Assembly (NCBI GenBank): GCA_023957475.1
Contig: JAMLHA010000008.1
Location: 1 to 64,000 of the forward strand
Direction of reading: 5' to 3'
Length of the DNA stretch: 64,000 nucleotides
Source: Crocinitomicaceae bacterium
GTDB lineage: Bacteria; Bacteroidota; Bacteroidia; Flavobacteriales_D; Crocinitomicaceae
The notes under the pieces were generated by a model. That model ran no database searches and had not been told where the DNA came from. It was given only the letters and a program-made list of their open reading frames with translations. Shown piece after piece: positions 44,514 through 53,905 of this stretch. The position numbers were made by a program, and so were the translations under genes. Position 1 is the stretch's first letter. Each line of letters starts with the position of its first letter.

Positions 44514-46027
44514 TTTGCTTCTTATTGGTCGCTTGTGCGCAAGTAAAATCATTAGAAGGCGGACCAAGAGATGAAAGTGCTCCTGTCCCTTTTGGTGTTG
44601 TTCCTAAAAATGGTGCTGTTAATTTTACTGGTCAAGCGATTGCCATTACTTTTGATGAATATGTGAAGCTGAACAATCCCAATCAAACGATTTCAATCGT
44701 TCCGAATGACGTTAAAATTCGCTCCGAATTAAAAGATAAAACCTTGATGCTTTATTGGACAGAGCCTTTGCGAGAAAACACAACCTATTCAATCTTTTTT
44801 AATAAAACAATCAAAGACATAACCGAGGCAAACGATTCTATTCTTCAATACGTATTTTCTACCGGACCTTTTATTGATTCATTGGAATATTCAACATTTG
44901 TCATCGATGCAAAAGATGGAAAACCTAAAAAAAATGTGGTTGTAGGTCTGTTTGATCATCCCGACTCCCTTAAACCAATCTACTTTGGATTAACCGATGC
45001 AAATGGAAAAGCAACATTAAATTATTTAAAAGAAGGAGAATACTACGTTCGTGCTTTTGACGATGCTTCCAAAAAGGGACAAATCACAAAAAATGATGCA
45101 GTCGCTTTTAAAGATGAGGTGATTGTGCCCGAAAAAGGAAAAGTGGATTCTGCTGCTATAAAACTGTTTTCTCCACTTTCAAAACCAAAAATTAGAACCT
45201 TTCAATACATTGCTCCTGGTGCTTTTGTGGTAGGCATGAATCGCTCATTGGAAAATGCTGTGTTTAGCATCAATGACACCATAATTTCGCAAAATAACGT
45301 TAAATTTTACGAAAAAGATAGTGTTTTGCTATTTGTTCGACCTCAGGAAAACGCCTCTCAGAAGTTACTTGTACAAACGGATGAATGGCAAGATTCTACT
45401 AAATTGCGCATTACAAAAACCAAAACAAAAGTTTTTTCAATTCATACTGAAAAACCAGACTATTTTTCTGGAAAACCGATTGTTTTAACCATTGATGACC
45501 AAATAAGTGCAGTTGATACATCAAAAGTCACCATTCAGTCCGTAGAAGATTCTTTGTGGATTAAGAATTACACCTATGAAATTAACGGAAATGAATGGTT
45601 GATTCAATTGCCAGAGTTTAAAGGTGACCGCATAAAAATAACTATTAAATCTGAAGCTATTACTGCAAGTGAAGGGTGGAAACAAGAAGAATTTTCGAAG
45701 CAATTTACCAAACGTTTGGACAAAGAATTTGGTGTGTTGGATGTAAAAATTCACCAATATGTTGAACCCATCATTTTGGAGTTACTCTACAACAATACCG
45801 TTGCAAGACGAGAAAATGTTTCGGGTGATAAAACAATACGATTTGAGCAGCTAGAGCCGGGTGATTATACCTTTAGAATCATCGTTGATAGCAATCAAAA
45901 TGGTCAATGGGATACGGGTAATTTTGAGGAACGATTGCAACCCGAAGAAATCCATCTCTATTCAAAGCCAACAAAAGTGAGAGCAAATTGGGATGTTGAG
46001 GTCGAATTGGAACCATTGGAGAAGTAG
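44486..46027 (+). CDS. Ig-like domain lipoprotein
   Basis: 513 aa. The start MRLAFRYFIVCFLLVACAQ has a lipobox, and the next residues EGGPRDESAP are the standard opening of this Bacteroidota family. An SbsA-type Ig domain follows (PVPFGVVPKNGAVNFTGQAIAITFDEYVKLNNPNQTISIVP...), then a carboxypeptidase-regulatory-like beta domain (KPKKNVVVGLFDHPDSLKPIYFGLTDANGKATLNYLKEGEYYVRAFDD). It is probably an outer-membrane or surface lipoprotein; role unknown. It starts inside msrC. Confidence 0.85.
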   Translation: MRLAFRYFIVCFLLVACAQVKSLEGGPRDESAPVPFGVVPKNGAVNFTGQAIAITFDEYVKLNNPNQTISIVPNDVKIRSELKDKTLMLYWTEPLRENTTYSIFFNKTIKDITEANDSILQYVFSTGPFIDSLEYSTFVIDAKDGKPKKNVVVGLFDHPDSLKPIYFGLTDANGKATLNYLKEGEYYVRAFDDASKKGQITKNDAVAFKDEVIVPEKGKVDSAAIKLFSPLSKPKIRTFQYIAPGAFVVGMNRSLENAVFSINDTIISQNNVKFYEKDSVLLFVRPQENASQKLLVQTDEWQDSTKLRITKTKTKVFSIHTEKPDYFSGKPIVLTIDDQISAVDTSKVTIQSVEDSLWIKNYTYEINGNEWLIQLPEFKGDRIKITIKSEAITASEGWKQEEFSKQFTKRLDKEFGVLDVKIHQYVEPIILELLYNNTVARRENVSGDKTIRFEQLEPGDYTFRIIVDSNQNGQWDTGNFEERLQPEEIHLYSKPTKVRANWDVEVELEPLEK

Positions 46028-46401
46028 TAATATTATCGCCAATATCAATTTTTCCACATAAAAAAGCGCCCAATTTTTTAGATAAATACGGCAAAAACTT
46101 ATTTTATATAACCTATAATAAGAATAAGAAAACTACGTGGTATATCTTTTTTGAAAAAACAGAAATTCATTATATCATAAGACATATTTCTAACAATCAT
46201 GTTGTCGAAAAATATTTTGAGTGATAAAAATCAACTTTTATAGCTCAAATAGATGTCATTTCTAGCTCAAATTACTATTCTTTTGAGCTTTATTTATTAA
46301 AAATTTGAGCTATAAATAGTTCATCAAGTGATTTTCTTTAGAAACAAATGCTTCAAACACTGAATGAAAAAGTAAGAAATAAACGCTCTCTTATAGAATC
46401 G
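46028..46401. other. 374-bp intergenic stretch with nested inverted repeats
   Basis: No gene-like frame. TATAGCTCAAAT at 46239-46250 pairs with ATTTGAGCTATA at 46303-46314 (12-bp perfect arms). Inside it TAGCTCAA at 46263 pairs with TTGAGCT at 46283-46289. AGCTCAA thus occurs four times, two in each orientation. Confidence 0.65.
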
Positions 46402-48504
46402 TTACAATTTTCTTCTACCCATTTCGTACAATGCAAAGCCCAATAAATCGGCATTTTCTCCAATGACTTGTTCTGTAGAGCGACCTGCTCCGTGACCAGC
46501 ATTTACTTCAATACGAATAACGATCGGATTTTTGCAGTTTTTCAACGCTCCTTGTTTTTCTTGCAATTCTGCTCCAAATTTGAATGAATGTGCAGGAACA
46601 ACTCTGTCATCATGATCGCTGGTAATGACCATCGTTGAAGGATAACAAACACCTTTTTTCACATTGTGTACCGGTGAATATGATTTTAAATAGTCAAACA
46701 TTTCTTTGTTGTCTTCGGCTGTTCCGTAATCGTATGCCCAACCTGCACCAGCAGTGAATTTGTTGTAGCGCAACATATCCAAAACACCCACGCCTGGAAA
46801 TGCCACTTTTGCAAAATCAGGTTGCATGGTCATGGTAGCTCCAACCAGTAATCCGCCATTTGAGCGACCAGAAATAGCCATAAATTCGGTAGATGTGTAG
46901 CCTTTGCTTTTCAAATATTCTCCAGCAGCTATAAAGTCTTCAAATACATTTTTCTTTTGCAATTTTGTACCTGCATCATGCCATTCCTTACCGTATTCAC
47001 CGCCACCACGGATATTTGGTACGGCATAAATACCTCCATTTTCCATCCAAACTGCATTCACTACCGAAAAAGCAGGTTGTAAACTAATGTTAAATCCACC
47101 ATAAGAATACAAAATGGTAGGGTTTTTTCCATCCAATTTAATTCCTTTTTTGTAGCTAATCATCATCGGTATTTTGGCACCATCTTTTGAGGTGTAAAAC
47201 ACTTGCTCAGAGATGTAATCATCTGAGTTAAATTTTACATTTGGCTTTTGATACACTTCAGATTTTCCACTTTCTACATTGTATTTGAATATCGTTCCTG
47301 GTGTGATGTAATTCGTGAAAGTATAATACAAATCTTTTTGTTTTTCTTTGCCACTAAAACCTGCAACAGTACCATTTCCAGGTAATTCAACAACTCGGAT
47401 AAGTTTTCCATCGTAATCAAATTGTTGCACATAAGACAAGGCATCTTTCATGTATTTTGCAAAGATGTAACCACCACCAGTACTAACACTCAATACGTTT
47501 TTTGTAGTTGGAATAACATCCATCCAAACTGTTGGATTTTTAAAATCAATTTTTTGCAATTGCATATTCGGTGCATTTTTGTCTGTAGCAATATAGATGA
47601 TGTCGCCTCTTGTATCTACCACATTCACGTTGAAATCATACCCCGTTTGAATGGCTACAAAATCAGTGTTTGCCTTTAAATCTTTTACATACAATTCATT
47701 TCCATTGGTTGTGTTGGCAGCTGTGATAAACAAAAAGCGTTCGTCATCTGACAAAAAAGCGCCAATATATCTACGTTTAAACTCATTTCCACCAATGATT
47801 AATTGATCTTCCAATTGTTTTGTTCCCAATTTGTGAAAATACACTTTGTGAGCATCTGTTTTTGCCGATAATTCGCTACCATCTGGTTTGTCGTAGCTTG
47901 AATAGTAAATACCTTCATCACCTTGCCAAGCCATTCCAGAGAACTTCACATCCACCAAGGTATCTTCAATTTGTTTTTTTGTTGCCACATCCAACACAAT
48001 GATTTTATTCCAATCACTACCACCTTCAGAGATAGAGTAGGCCACCAAATTCCCTTTTTTGTTGAACGAAACACCACTCAACGAAGTTGTTCCATCTTTG
48101 GAAAATTTGTTAGGATCTAAAAACACTTCTTCATTACCATTTTTATCTTTACGGTACAATACCGATTGTGCCTGCAAACCATTGTTTTTATATAAATAGG
48201 TAGATTCACCTTCCTCAAATGGAGCGCTTATTTTTTCGTAATTCCATTTTTCACGTAGCTGATTTTTTAAAGCTTCTCTAAAAGGTATTTTTGCTAAATA
48301 ATTGGCTGTAAATTCATTTTGACGTTTAACCCAATCTTTTGTTTCTACAGAACGATCATCTTCCAACCAGCGGTAAGGATCTTCTATTTTTGTGCCAAAA
48401 TATTCGTCTGTATGCGAAATTTTCTTTGTTGCTGGATAGTTGTTTTGTCCAAAACCTTGCATAGTCATTAAAATCATTAAAAATGAAAGAATACTATTTT
48501 TCAT
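46402..48504 (-). CDS. Prolyl oligopeptidase family serine peptidase (S9A)
   Basis: 700 aa from the ATG at 48504, which gives a clean signal peptide (MKNSILSFLMILMTMQGFGQ); an ATG at 48522 is also possible. Seven-bladed propeller from ~residue 70 to 410, then an alpha/beta hydrolase with the nucleophile in SGRSNGGLLVG, the Asp in SDHDDRVVP and the His in NAGHGAGR. The N-terminal KIEDPYRWLED is typical of S9A. It cleaves after proline in periplasmic or secreted peptides. Confidence 0.95.
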   Translation of the reverse strand: MKNSILSFLMILMTMQGFGQNNYPATKKISHTDEYFGTKIEDPYRWLEDDRSVETKDWVKRQNEFTANYLAKIPFREALKNQLREKWNYEKISAPFEEGESTYLYKNNGLQAQSVLYRKDKNGNEEVFLDPNKFSKDGTTSLSGVSFNKKGNLVAYSISEGGSDWNKIIVLDVATKKQIEDTLVDVKFSGMAWQGDEGIYYSSYDKPDGSELSAKTDAHKVYFHKLGTKQLEDQLIIGGNEFKRRYIGAFLSDDERFLFITAANTTNGNELYVKDLKANTDFVAIQTGYDFNVNVVDTRGDIIYIATDKNAPNMQLQKIDFKNPTVWMDVIPTTKNVLSVSTGGGYIFAKYMKDALSYVQQFDYDGKLIRVVELPGNGTVAGFSGKEKQKDLYYTFTNYITPGTIFKYNVESGKSEVYQKPNVKFNSDDYISEQVFYTSKDGAKIPMMISYKKGIKLDGKNPTILYSYGGFNISLQPAFSVVNAVWMENGGIYAVPNIRGGGEYGKEWHDAGTKLQKKNVFEDFIAAGEYLKSKGYTSTEFMAISGRSNGGLLVGATMTMQPDFAKVAFPGVGVLDMLRYNKFTAGAGWAYDYGTAEDNKEMFDYLKSYSPVHNVKKGVCYPSTMVITSDHDDRVVPAHSFKFGAELQEKQGALKNCKNPIVIRIEVNAGHGAGRSTEQVIGENADLLGFALYEMGRRKL

Positions 48505-48613
48505 TGCTGTAATTTTTTTCAAAGATAGGGAAAAATAGAAGGAATAGACTAAAAATTGTTATTCATTGTAATTATCTAATTCGATTTTATAACTCCGATT
48601 TTAAGTTAGATAA

Positions 48614-48806
48614 TAATTGAACTCCTACGGAGTTCTTTACACACATTGCTTACTACCTAGAACAAGCAAAAAGCTTGTTCTGGGTTTACATGGTTGTACT
48701 CCTACGGAGTAATCGTTCAACTCCGTAGGAGTTAAATCCATGTAACCTCGAACGCAGTTCGAGGTAGACAAACATACCTGTACCACAACTCCGTAGGAGT
48801 TGAACA
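48614..48806. repeat. REP-like palindrome cluster, copy 1
   Basis: A 193-bp cluster of hairpins: ACTCCTACGGAGT at 48621 and 48698, AGAACAAGC-AAAAA-GCTTGTTCT at 48659-48681, AACTCCGTAGGAGTT at 48719 and 48787, and CCTCGAACGCAGTTCGAGG at 48746-48764. The same parts recur in the same order at 49367-49560. Confidence 0.9.
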
Positions 48807-48921
48807 ACATTAAATCTAAATACATAGTACTTTTAAATAAAAATGAATGATTCTTGTTTCACATCCAAAAATTTCTTAAATTCAATCTAAGTTTTGATTA
48901 TTCACTAAAAATAATAAAGTA

Positions 48922-49373
48922 ATGGCCTACACTAAATGTATTTATCACATTGTTTTTCGAACTAAATCAAGTAAAAATCTATTCCTTTAAGTCAATCCAA
49001 AGAGTTATATCAATACATCTGGGGAGTTATTAAAAATAAAAAATGTTTCTTGTACCGTATAAATGGAATGGAAGATCATATTCATATATTAGTTGATTTA
49101 CACCCTTCTATCGCTCTATCTGATTTTGTTAAAGTCATCAAGGTTTCATCTTCTAAATGGATGAAAGAATCAGGTTTATTTCCTGATTTTGATGGATGGG
49201 GAATAAAATATTGTGCCTTATCGTATTCTGAAAGAGAGAAATATAAAATAATCAATTATATTAAAAACCAACAAGAGCACCATAAAAAGGAATGTTTTCA
49301 GGATGAAATAAAGAAATTGTGGACTGAAGCTGAATTATCAGAAGATGTAAATTGGTTTTGGGTAGATAATTGA
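48922..49373 (+). pseudogene. REP-associated tyrosine transposase (RAYT, IS200-like) with a frameshift
   Basis: The frame starts at the ATG at 48922 (MAYTKCIYHIVFRTKSSKNL) and stops at 48990. One base later in phase it continues PLSQSKELYQYIWGVIKNKK and then runs on (RINGMEDHIHILVDLHPSIALSDFVKVIKVSSSKWMKE...YSEREKYKIINYIKNQQEHHKKE) to a TGA at 49371. DHIHIL is the HUH metal site and the Tyr in NYIKNQ the nucleophile of Y1 transposases. One missing base near 48985 explains the break. The gene sits exactly between two copies of a palindrome cluster, the layout of RAYT genes with their REPs. Confidence 0.88.
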
Positions 49374-49560
49374 ACTTCTACGGAGTTCTCTGTACACATT
49401 GCTTTTAACCCAGAACAAGCAAAAAGCTTATTCTGGGTTAAAATGGTTGCACTCCTACGGAAGTAATCGTTCAACTCCGTAGGAGTTAAATCTGTGTAAC
49501 CTCGAACGCAGTTCGAGGTTGACTAACAAGCCTGTACCACAACTCCGTAGGAGTTGAACA
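49367..49560. repeat. REP-like palindrome cluster, copy 2
   Basis: A 194-bp near-copy of 48614-48806 in the same orientation, differing by scattered substitutions and one extra A. It contains AACTCCGTAGGAGTT twice and CCTCGAACGCAGTTCGAGG once. Its first bases include the transposase stop codon. Confidence 0.9.
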
Positions 49561-49641
49561 AAACACAATATCAATAGTTTTTTCCTACAACTTTATAAAC
49601 TTCTACCAAAATAATGTAATGTAATTGTTTTGAGTTTGATA

Positions 49642-49649
49642 TATCTTTG
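49642..49649 (+). promoter_or_regulatory. -7 box (TATCTTTG) of the copper genes
   Basis: TATCTTTG fits TAnnTTTG, 21 bp before the ATG at 49671. The -33 region is not canonical. No copper-operator palindrome was recognised. Confidence 0.5.
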
Positions 49650-49670
49650 TATTAATTAAATTAAAAAAAA

Positions 49671-50075
49671 ATGACAACTTTAAAAATACCTTTTGATGCA
49701 CAAATATCAAGTGAATTGGCATCAAAATTATCGAATTTTTCTGCGGTTAAAGAGTTTTCACAAGATGAAACCAATCGCTTAATTGTGTCATTGGAAAATG
49801 AAACAAACGAGTTAATTTCGCAAATATTAAATGAAATTAGCGAATATAAATATGGGTTCACTTATTTATCACGTAGTTTTCCAGTAGAAAAAATGACTTG
49901 TGGTGGATGTGCCTCAAGTGCAGAACGCTTGTTGACCAACCAACCAGGTGTGATCAATGCCAAGGTGGAATTCCCAACCCAATCTGCTCAAATTGTTTAC
50001 ATGGAAGAACAAACATCTCCAGAAAAATTAAAAGCAGCTTTGGACATGTTGGGTTATGATTTAATTGTTAAATAA
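49671..50075 (+). CDS. Heavy-metal-associated (HMA) domain protein
   Basis: 134 aa, cytoplasmic. The C-terminal half (~residues 62-134) is an HMA fold with the metal site MTCGGCASSAERLL and LKAALDMLGYDLIV. The N-terminal half has the same strand-helix pattern (TTLKIPFDAQISSELASKLSNFSAVKEFSQDETNRLIVSLENETNELISQILNEI) but no CxxC, so it looks like an HMA domain that has lost its metal ligands. Directly upstream (8 bp) of copA, it is likely a copper chaperone feeding the pump. Confidence 0.85.
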   Translation: MTTLKIPFDAQISSELASKLSNFSAVKEFSQDETNRLIVSLENETNELISQILNEISEYKYGFTYLSRSFPVEKMTCGGCASSAERLLTNQPGVINAKVEFPTQSAQIVYMEEQTSPEKLKAALDMLGYDLIVK

Positions 50076-50083
50076 TTCGTTTC

Positions 50084-52282
50084 ATGGCAAAAAAATCGGT
50101 AGTTGTTACAAACATGACTTGCGCAGCTTGTGCCGCAAGTGTAGAACGCTTTTTGAAACATCAAGATGGTGTAACGGATGCTACTGTCAATTTTGCCAAT
50201 GAAAAAGCTCAAATCGAATTTACAGAGGTTACATCACTTGAACAGTTGAAATCAGCCGTACAAATGATTGGTTATGATTTAATCATTGCCGATTCTGAAA
50301 GTGAGCAACAACAAGTGAGTGAACTCAAAGAAAATGCCTATAAACAACTCAAAAAACGTGTTGTTGGAGCCTTAATTTTTGCCGTTCCCTTATTTGTAAT
50401 TGGTATGTTTTTTATGCACATGCCGTATGCCAATTACATCATGTGGGCATTGTCCACCCCAATGCTTTTTTACTTTGGACGACAATTTTTTATTGGAGCA
50501 TGGAATCAACTCAAGCACCGTTCTGCTAATATGGACACGCTCGTAGCTATGAGTACCGGAATTGCTTATGTTTTTAGTGTTTTCACAACGCTCTTTCCCC
50601 AATTTTGGGAACGAAGGGGCATTGATACTCATGTTTATTTTGAAGCGGCTGGTATTGTAGTTGCATTTATTTTGCTCGGTAAATTATTGGAAGAACGTGC
50701 CAAAGGAAATACCAGTTCGGCAATTAAGAAATTGATGGGGTTGCAACCTAAAACGGTAACCGTTATAATCGATGGTGTGCAGCAAGACATAGCGGTTGGT
50801 TCCATTCAAAAAAATGCCATTGTTTTAGTAAAACCGGGTGAACGAATAGCGGTAGATGGAGAAGTAATGAGCGGAACTTCTTATGTGGATGAAAGTACTA
50901 TTAATGGAGAACCAATACCTGTTTCAAAACAGCAAGGCGACAAAGTTTTTGCCGGCACCATCAACCAAAAAGGTAGTTTTCAATTCAAAGCCGAAAAAGT
51001 TGGAAGCGAAACACTTCTTGCACAAATCATTAAAATGGTGGAAGATGCGCAAGGAAGTAAAGCTCCTGTGCAACGATTGGTAGATAAAATCGCAGCTGTT
51101 TTTGTGCCTACTGTTATTGGAATTGCGCTTTTGAGTTTTATTATATGGATGTTTGTTGGTGGTGAACATGGATTTGAACACGGACTCATTGCTGCTGTTA
51201 CAATCTTGGTAATTGCTTGTCCATGTGCATTGGGCTTAGCAACACCAACAGCGATAATGGTGGGTGTAGGAAAGGCAGCTGAAAAAGGAATTTTGATAAA
51301 AGATGCAGAAAGTATTGAATTGGCTAAAAAGATTGATGTGGTTGTTTTGGATAAAACAGGTACGATTACCGAAGGTAAGCCGGTTGTAACCACACTCAAT
51401 TGGTTTGACAAGGAAAATCAATCGCTAAAAGATATTTTATTCACCATCGAGAAATCTTCTGAACATCCTTTAGCAGATGCAATTGTGGAGTTTTTAAAAG
51501 CAGATGCTAATTTTGTTACTGCTGTTCAAATAGAAAATATCAGCGGACAAGGCATTGTTGGGAAAACGAATGACAATCGTTATTTCATTGGAAACGAAGC
51601 ATTGATTCAGTCAAAAAAATGTGAATTGACACCCGAACAAAAAGAATGGTCGCAAGCACAATTTGCAAAAGCACAAACAGTTGTTTTCTTTTTTGATGAA
51701 CAGCAAGTATATGCTGCGATTGCAATTTCCGATAAAATCAAAAGCACTTCAAAGCAGGCGGTAAGTCAATTGCATGCAAAAGGAATTAAAGTTGTGATGC
51801 TTACTGGTGACAATGAACATACAGCTAAAGTTGTTTCAGCAGAAGTTGGAATTGATGAATACAAAGCCAATGTTTTACCAGCAGATAAAGCTACTTACGT
51901 AAAAGAACAACAAAATTTAGGTAAAGTAGTGGCAATGGTTGGCGATGGAATCAATGACAGCAATGCCTTGGCACAAGCTGATGTGAGTATTGCCATGGGT
52001 AAAGGAAGCGACATTGCCATGGATGTTGCCAAAATGACCATTATTTCTTCGGATTTAACAAAAATAGTGGAGGCAATTACCGTTTCCAAACAAACCACTC
52101 AAGCCATTAGACAAAATTTGTTTTGGGCATTCATTTACAATGTGATTGGCATTCCAATTGCAGCTGGCGTTTTATACCCTGTTAATGGCTTTCTTTTAGA
52201 CCCAATGTGGGCAGGAGCAGCAATGGCATTTAGCTCCGTGAGTGTGGTTTCTAATAGTTTGTTGTTGAAAGCCAGAGGATAG
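50084..52282 (+). CDS. copA: Copper-translocating P1B-type ATPase
   Basis: 732 aa. One N-terminal HMA domain (MTCAACAASVERF), membrane helices, an actuator domain with INGEPIPVSK where TGE is more usual, the CPC metal site in VIACPCALGLATPTAIMVG, the phosphorylation site LDKTGTITEG, the HP locus SSEHPLADAI, the hinge VGDGINDSNAL, and the C-terminal NLFWAFIYNVIGIPIAAGVLYP with SSVSVVSNSLLLK. The CPC/YN/MxxSS-like set fits Cu(I) export. Follows the HMA protein gene by 8 bp. Confidence 0.95.
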   Translation: MAKKSVVVTNMTCAACAASVERFLKHQDGVTDATVNFANEKAQIEFTEVTSLEQLKSAVQMIGYDLIIADSESEQQQVSELKENAYKQLKKRVVGALIFAVPLFVIGMFFMHMPYANYIMWALSTPMLFYFGRQFFIGAWNQLKHRSANMDTLVAMSTGIAYVFSVFTTLFPQFWERRGIDTHVYFEAAGIVVAFILLGKLLEERAKGNTSSAIKKLMGLQPKTVTVIIDGVQQDIAVGSIQKNAIVLVKPGERIAVDGEVMSGTSYVDESTINGEPIPVSKQQGDKVFAGTINQKGSFQFKAEKVGSETLLAQIIKMVEDAQGSKAPVQRLVDKIAAVFVPTVIGIALLSFIIWMFVGGEHGFEHGLIAAVTILVIACPCALGLATPTAIMVGVGKAAEKGILIKDAESIELAKKIDVVVLDKTGTITEGKPVVTTLNWFDKENQSLKDILFTIEKSSEHPLADAIVEFLKADANFVTAVQIENISGQGIVGKTNDNRYFIGNEALIQSKKCELTPEQKEWSQAQFAKAQTVVFFFDEQQVYAAIAISDKIKSTSKQAVSQLHAKGIKVVMLTGDNEHTAKVVSAEVGIDEYKANVLPADKATYVKEQQNLGKVVAMVGDGINDSNALAQADVSIAMGKGSDIAMDVAKMTIISSDLTKIVEAITVSKQTTQAIRQNLFWAFIYNVIGIPIAAGVLYPVNGFLLDPMWAGAAMAFSSVSVVSNSLLLKARG

Positions 52283-52300
52283 GACGTTAGTGCAAGAAAC

Positions 52301-52365
52301 ATCAGTCAATCAGTCAATTGTCATCTAGTCATCTAGTCATTTTGTCAACCAGTCAACTAGTCATC
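52301..52365. repeat. Intergenic GTCATCTA-type repeat tract, copy 2
   Basis: CAGTCAATCAGTCAATTG, GTCATCTAGTCATCTAGTC, then TCAACCAGTCAACTAGTCATC. 27 nt (52318-52344) are identical to 23666-23692, nearly 29 kb away. The tract lies after copA and before the SGNH genes. Confidence 0.7.
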
Positions 52366-52436
52366 AAAAACAAAATTTCCTCCACATACCGATATTTCCA
52401 ATCTCTTCGTTATTTTTGTAGCTTTCAAATTGTAAA

Positions 52437-53903
52437 GTGAAGAATATAAAATTATACCAAGTATTGCTTTCGCTTATAGTGTTGATTGCTTTGTTGCTAA
52501 CTATAAGTTCATTTATCCCAGAAAATGGTGTACAATTGCTTGGTGTCAATTTTAAATTCCCAACCATTGATCGACTCATGCATCCCAAGAAGCAAGAAAA
52601 TGCCAACATTGACAGCTTGATTATGGATGTGGATACTACGTTTGTAGATCCATTGATTCAGCACCAAAACGGCTCAAATGGCGATATGGGTGCTCCCAAT
52701 GCAGGTGAATTGCGTATAAAAAACACAACGATTATCCACCTTAATGAAGCAGGAATTGCAAACTTGGATAAATTCTTTGAAAAATTAAGCAAAGTAGCTA
52801 CTGAAAAGAAAAAAATCCACATTCTACATTACGGAGATTCACAAATTGAAGGAGATAGAATGACTGGATTTATCCGTGAACGTTTACAAAATCAATTTGG
52901 CGGTAACGGTCCAGGTTTGGTGCCTGCAAACAATGTTTACAACACTTTTGCTTTTGTACAGAGTTATTCAGAAAATTTTGTTCGTTACACTTGTTTTGGT
53001 GGTGAAAAATTAAACAATAAAAAATATGGTGTCATGGGTTCTGCGGCTCGTTTCACCAAAGAATACAAAGATAGTAGTGAAATTGCTACTGAAACAACGC
53101 AAAAAACAGCGTGGATTGAGTTGGCTGCGTCTCCCAATGCTTATGGAAGAGCGAGAAATTTGACCACCGTTAAAATGTATTACAACAGCTGCATCAAACC
53201 ATGTACCATCAATGTCTATGAAAACGGCACATTGATACACCAAGATAGCCTAAAGGCAGATGGGAAATCACATATTTTTAAATTGTCTTTTCCTTCCACT
53301 CCAGGTAAATTAAAATTTGAATTCAAAAGTGCAATAAGTCCTACTATTAGCAACTTTTCATTGGAAGGCGATTATGGAGTTCAAATGTCTAATATTGGTA
53401 TGCGAGGATCAAGTGGTACGATTTTTGGTGCAATGGATAGAGGAGTAGCAACTGAGGCCATGAACGATTTGAATACAGAATTAATTATTATGCAGTTTGG
53501 AGGTAATTCGGTTCCATCATTTAAAGATAGCGCTGGGGTGAGAAATTATGCCAATTACTTTAAGGGGCAATTAAAAACGTTAAAGGGAATGCGCCCTTCT
53601 GCAGCAATTATTGTTATTGGCCCGAGTGATATGTCACTGATGACAGATGGAATTTATGAAACATATCCATTGTTACCTTATTGCGTGGAACAAATGAAGA
53701 AAATTAGCCTTGAAGTTGGTGCAGGGTATTGGGATTTATACGATGCAATGGGCGGCAAAAACTCTATGCCTGCTTGGGTAGAAAAAGGATTGGCGGGAAG
53801 CGATTATATCCATTTTAGCAATGGAGGAGCTAGAATTGCTGCTCAGAAATTTTACGATGCATTGATTGCGGAGTACATTCGTTGGAGTGGAAAAGGAAAT
53901 TAA
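52437..53903 (+). CDS. SGNH/GDSL-type hydrolase, membrane-anchored (first of pair)
   Basis: 488 aa from a GTG at 52437, with a TATTTTTG box 18 bp upstream. One N-terminal membrane helix (YQVLLSLIVLIALLLTISSFI). The catalytic part has block I ILHYGDSQIEGDRM (GDS), block III MQFGGNSVP, and block V DYIHFSNGGARIAA (DxxH), with a beta-rich insert between I and III (~residues 180-300). It probably removes an ester group such as acetyl from a periplasmic glycan (inference). The next gene, 2 bp after the stop, is a second SGNH protein. Confidence 0.82.
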   Translation: MKNIKLYQVLLSLIVLIALLLTISSFIPENGVQLLGVNFKFPTIDRLMHPKKQENANIDSLIMDVDTTFVDPLIQHQNGSNGDMGAPNAGELRIKNTTIIHLNEAGIANLDKFFEKLSKVATEKKKIHILHYGDSQIEGDRMTGFIRERLQNQFGGNGPGLVPANNVYNTFAFVQSYSENFVRYTCFGGEKLNNKKYGVMGSAARFTKEYKDSSEIATETTQKTAWIELAASPNAYGRARNLTTVKMYYNSCIKPCTINVYENGTLIHQDSLKADGKSHIFKLSFPSTPGKLKFEFKSAISPTISNFSLEGDYGVQMSNIGMRGSSGTIFGAMDRGVATEAMNDLNTELIIMQFGGNSVPSFKDSAGVRNYANYFKGQLKTLKGMRPSAAIIVIGPSDMSLMTDGIYETYPLLPYCVEQMKKISLEVGAGYWDLYDAMGGKNSMPAWVEKGLAGSDYIHFSNGGARIAAQKFYDALIAEYIRWSGKGN

Positions 53904-53905
53904 GT

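Noticed and set aside
48614..49560. Possible CRISPR array, because similar palindromes recur
   Set aside because: Spacing is irregular, there are no unique spacers of constant length and no cas genes; the layout fits REP clusters around a RAYT gene.
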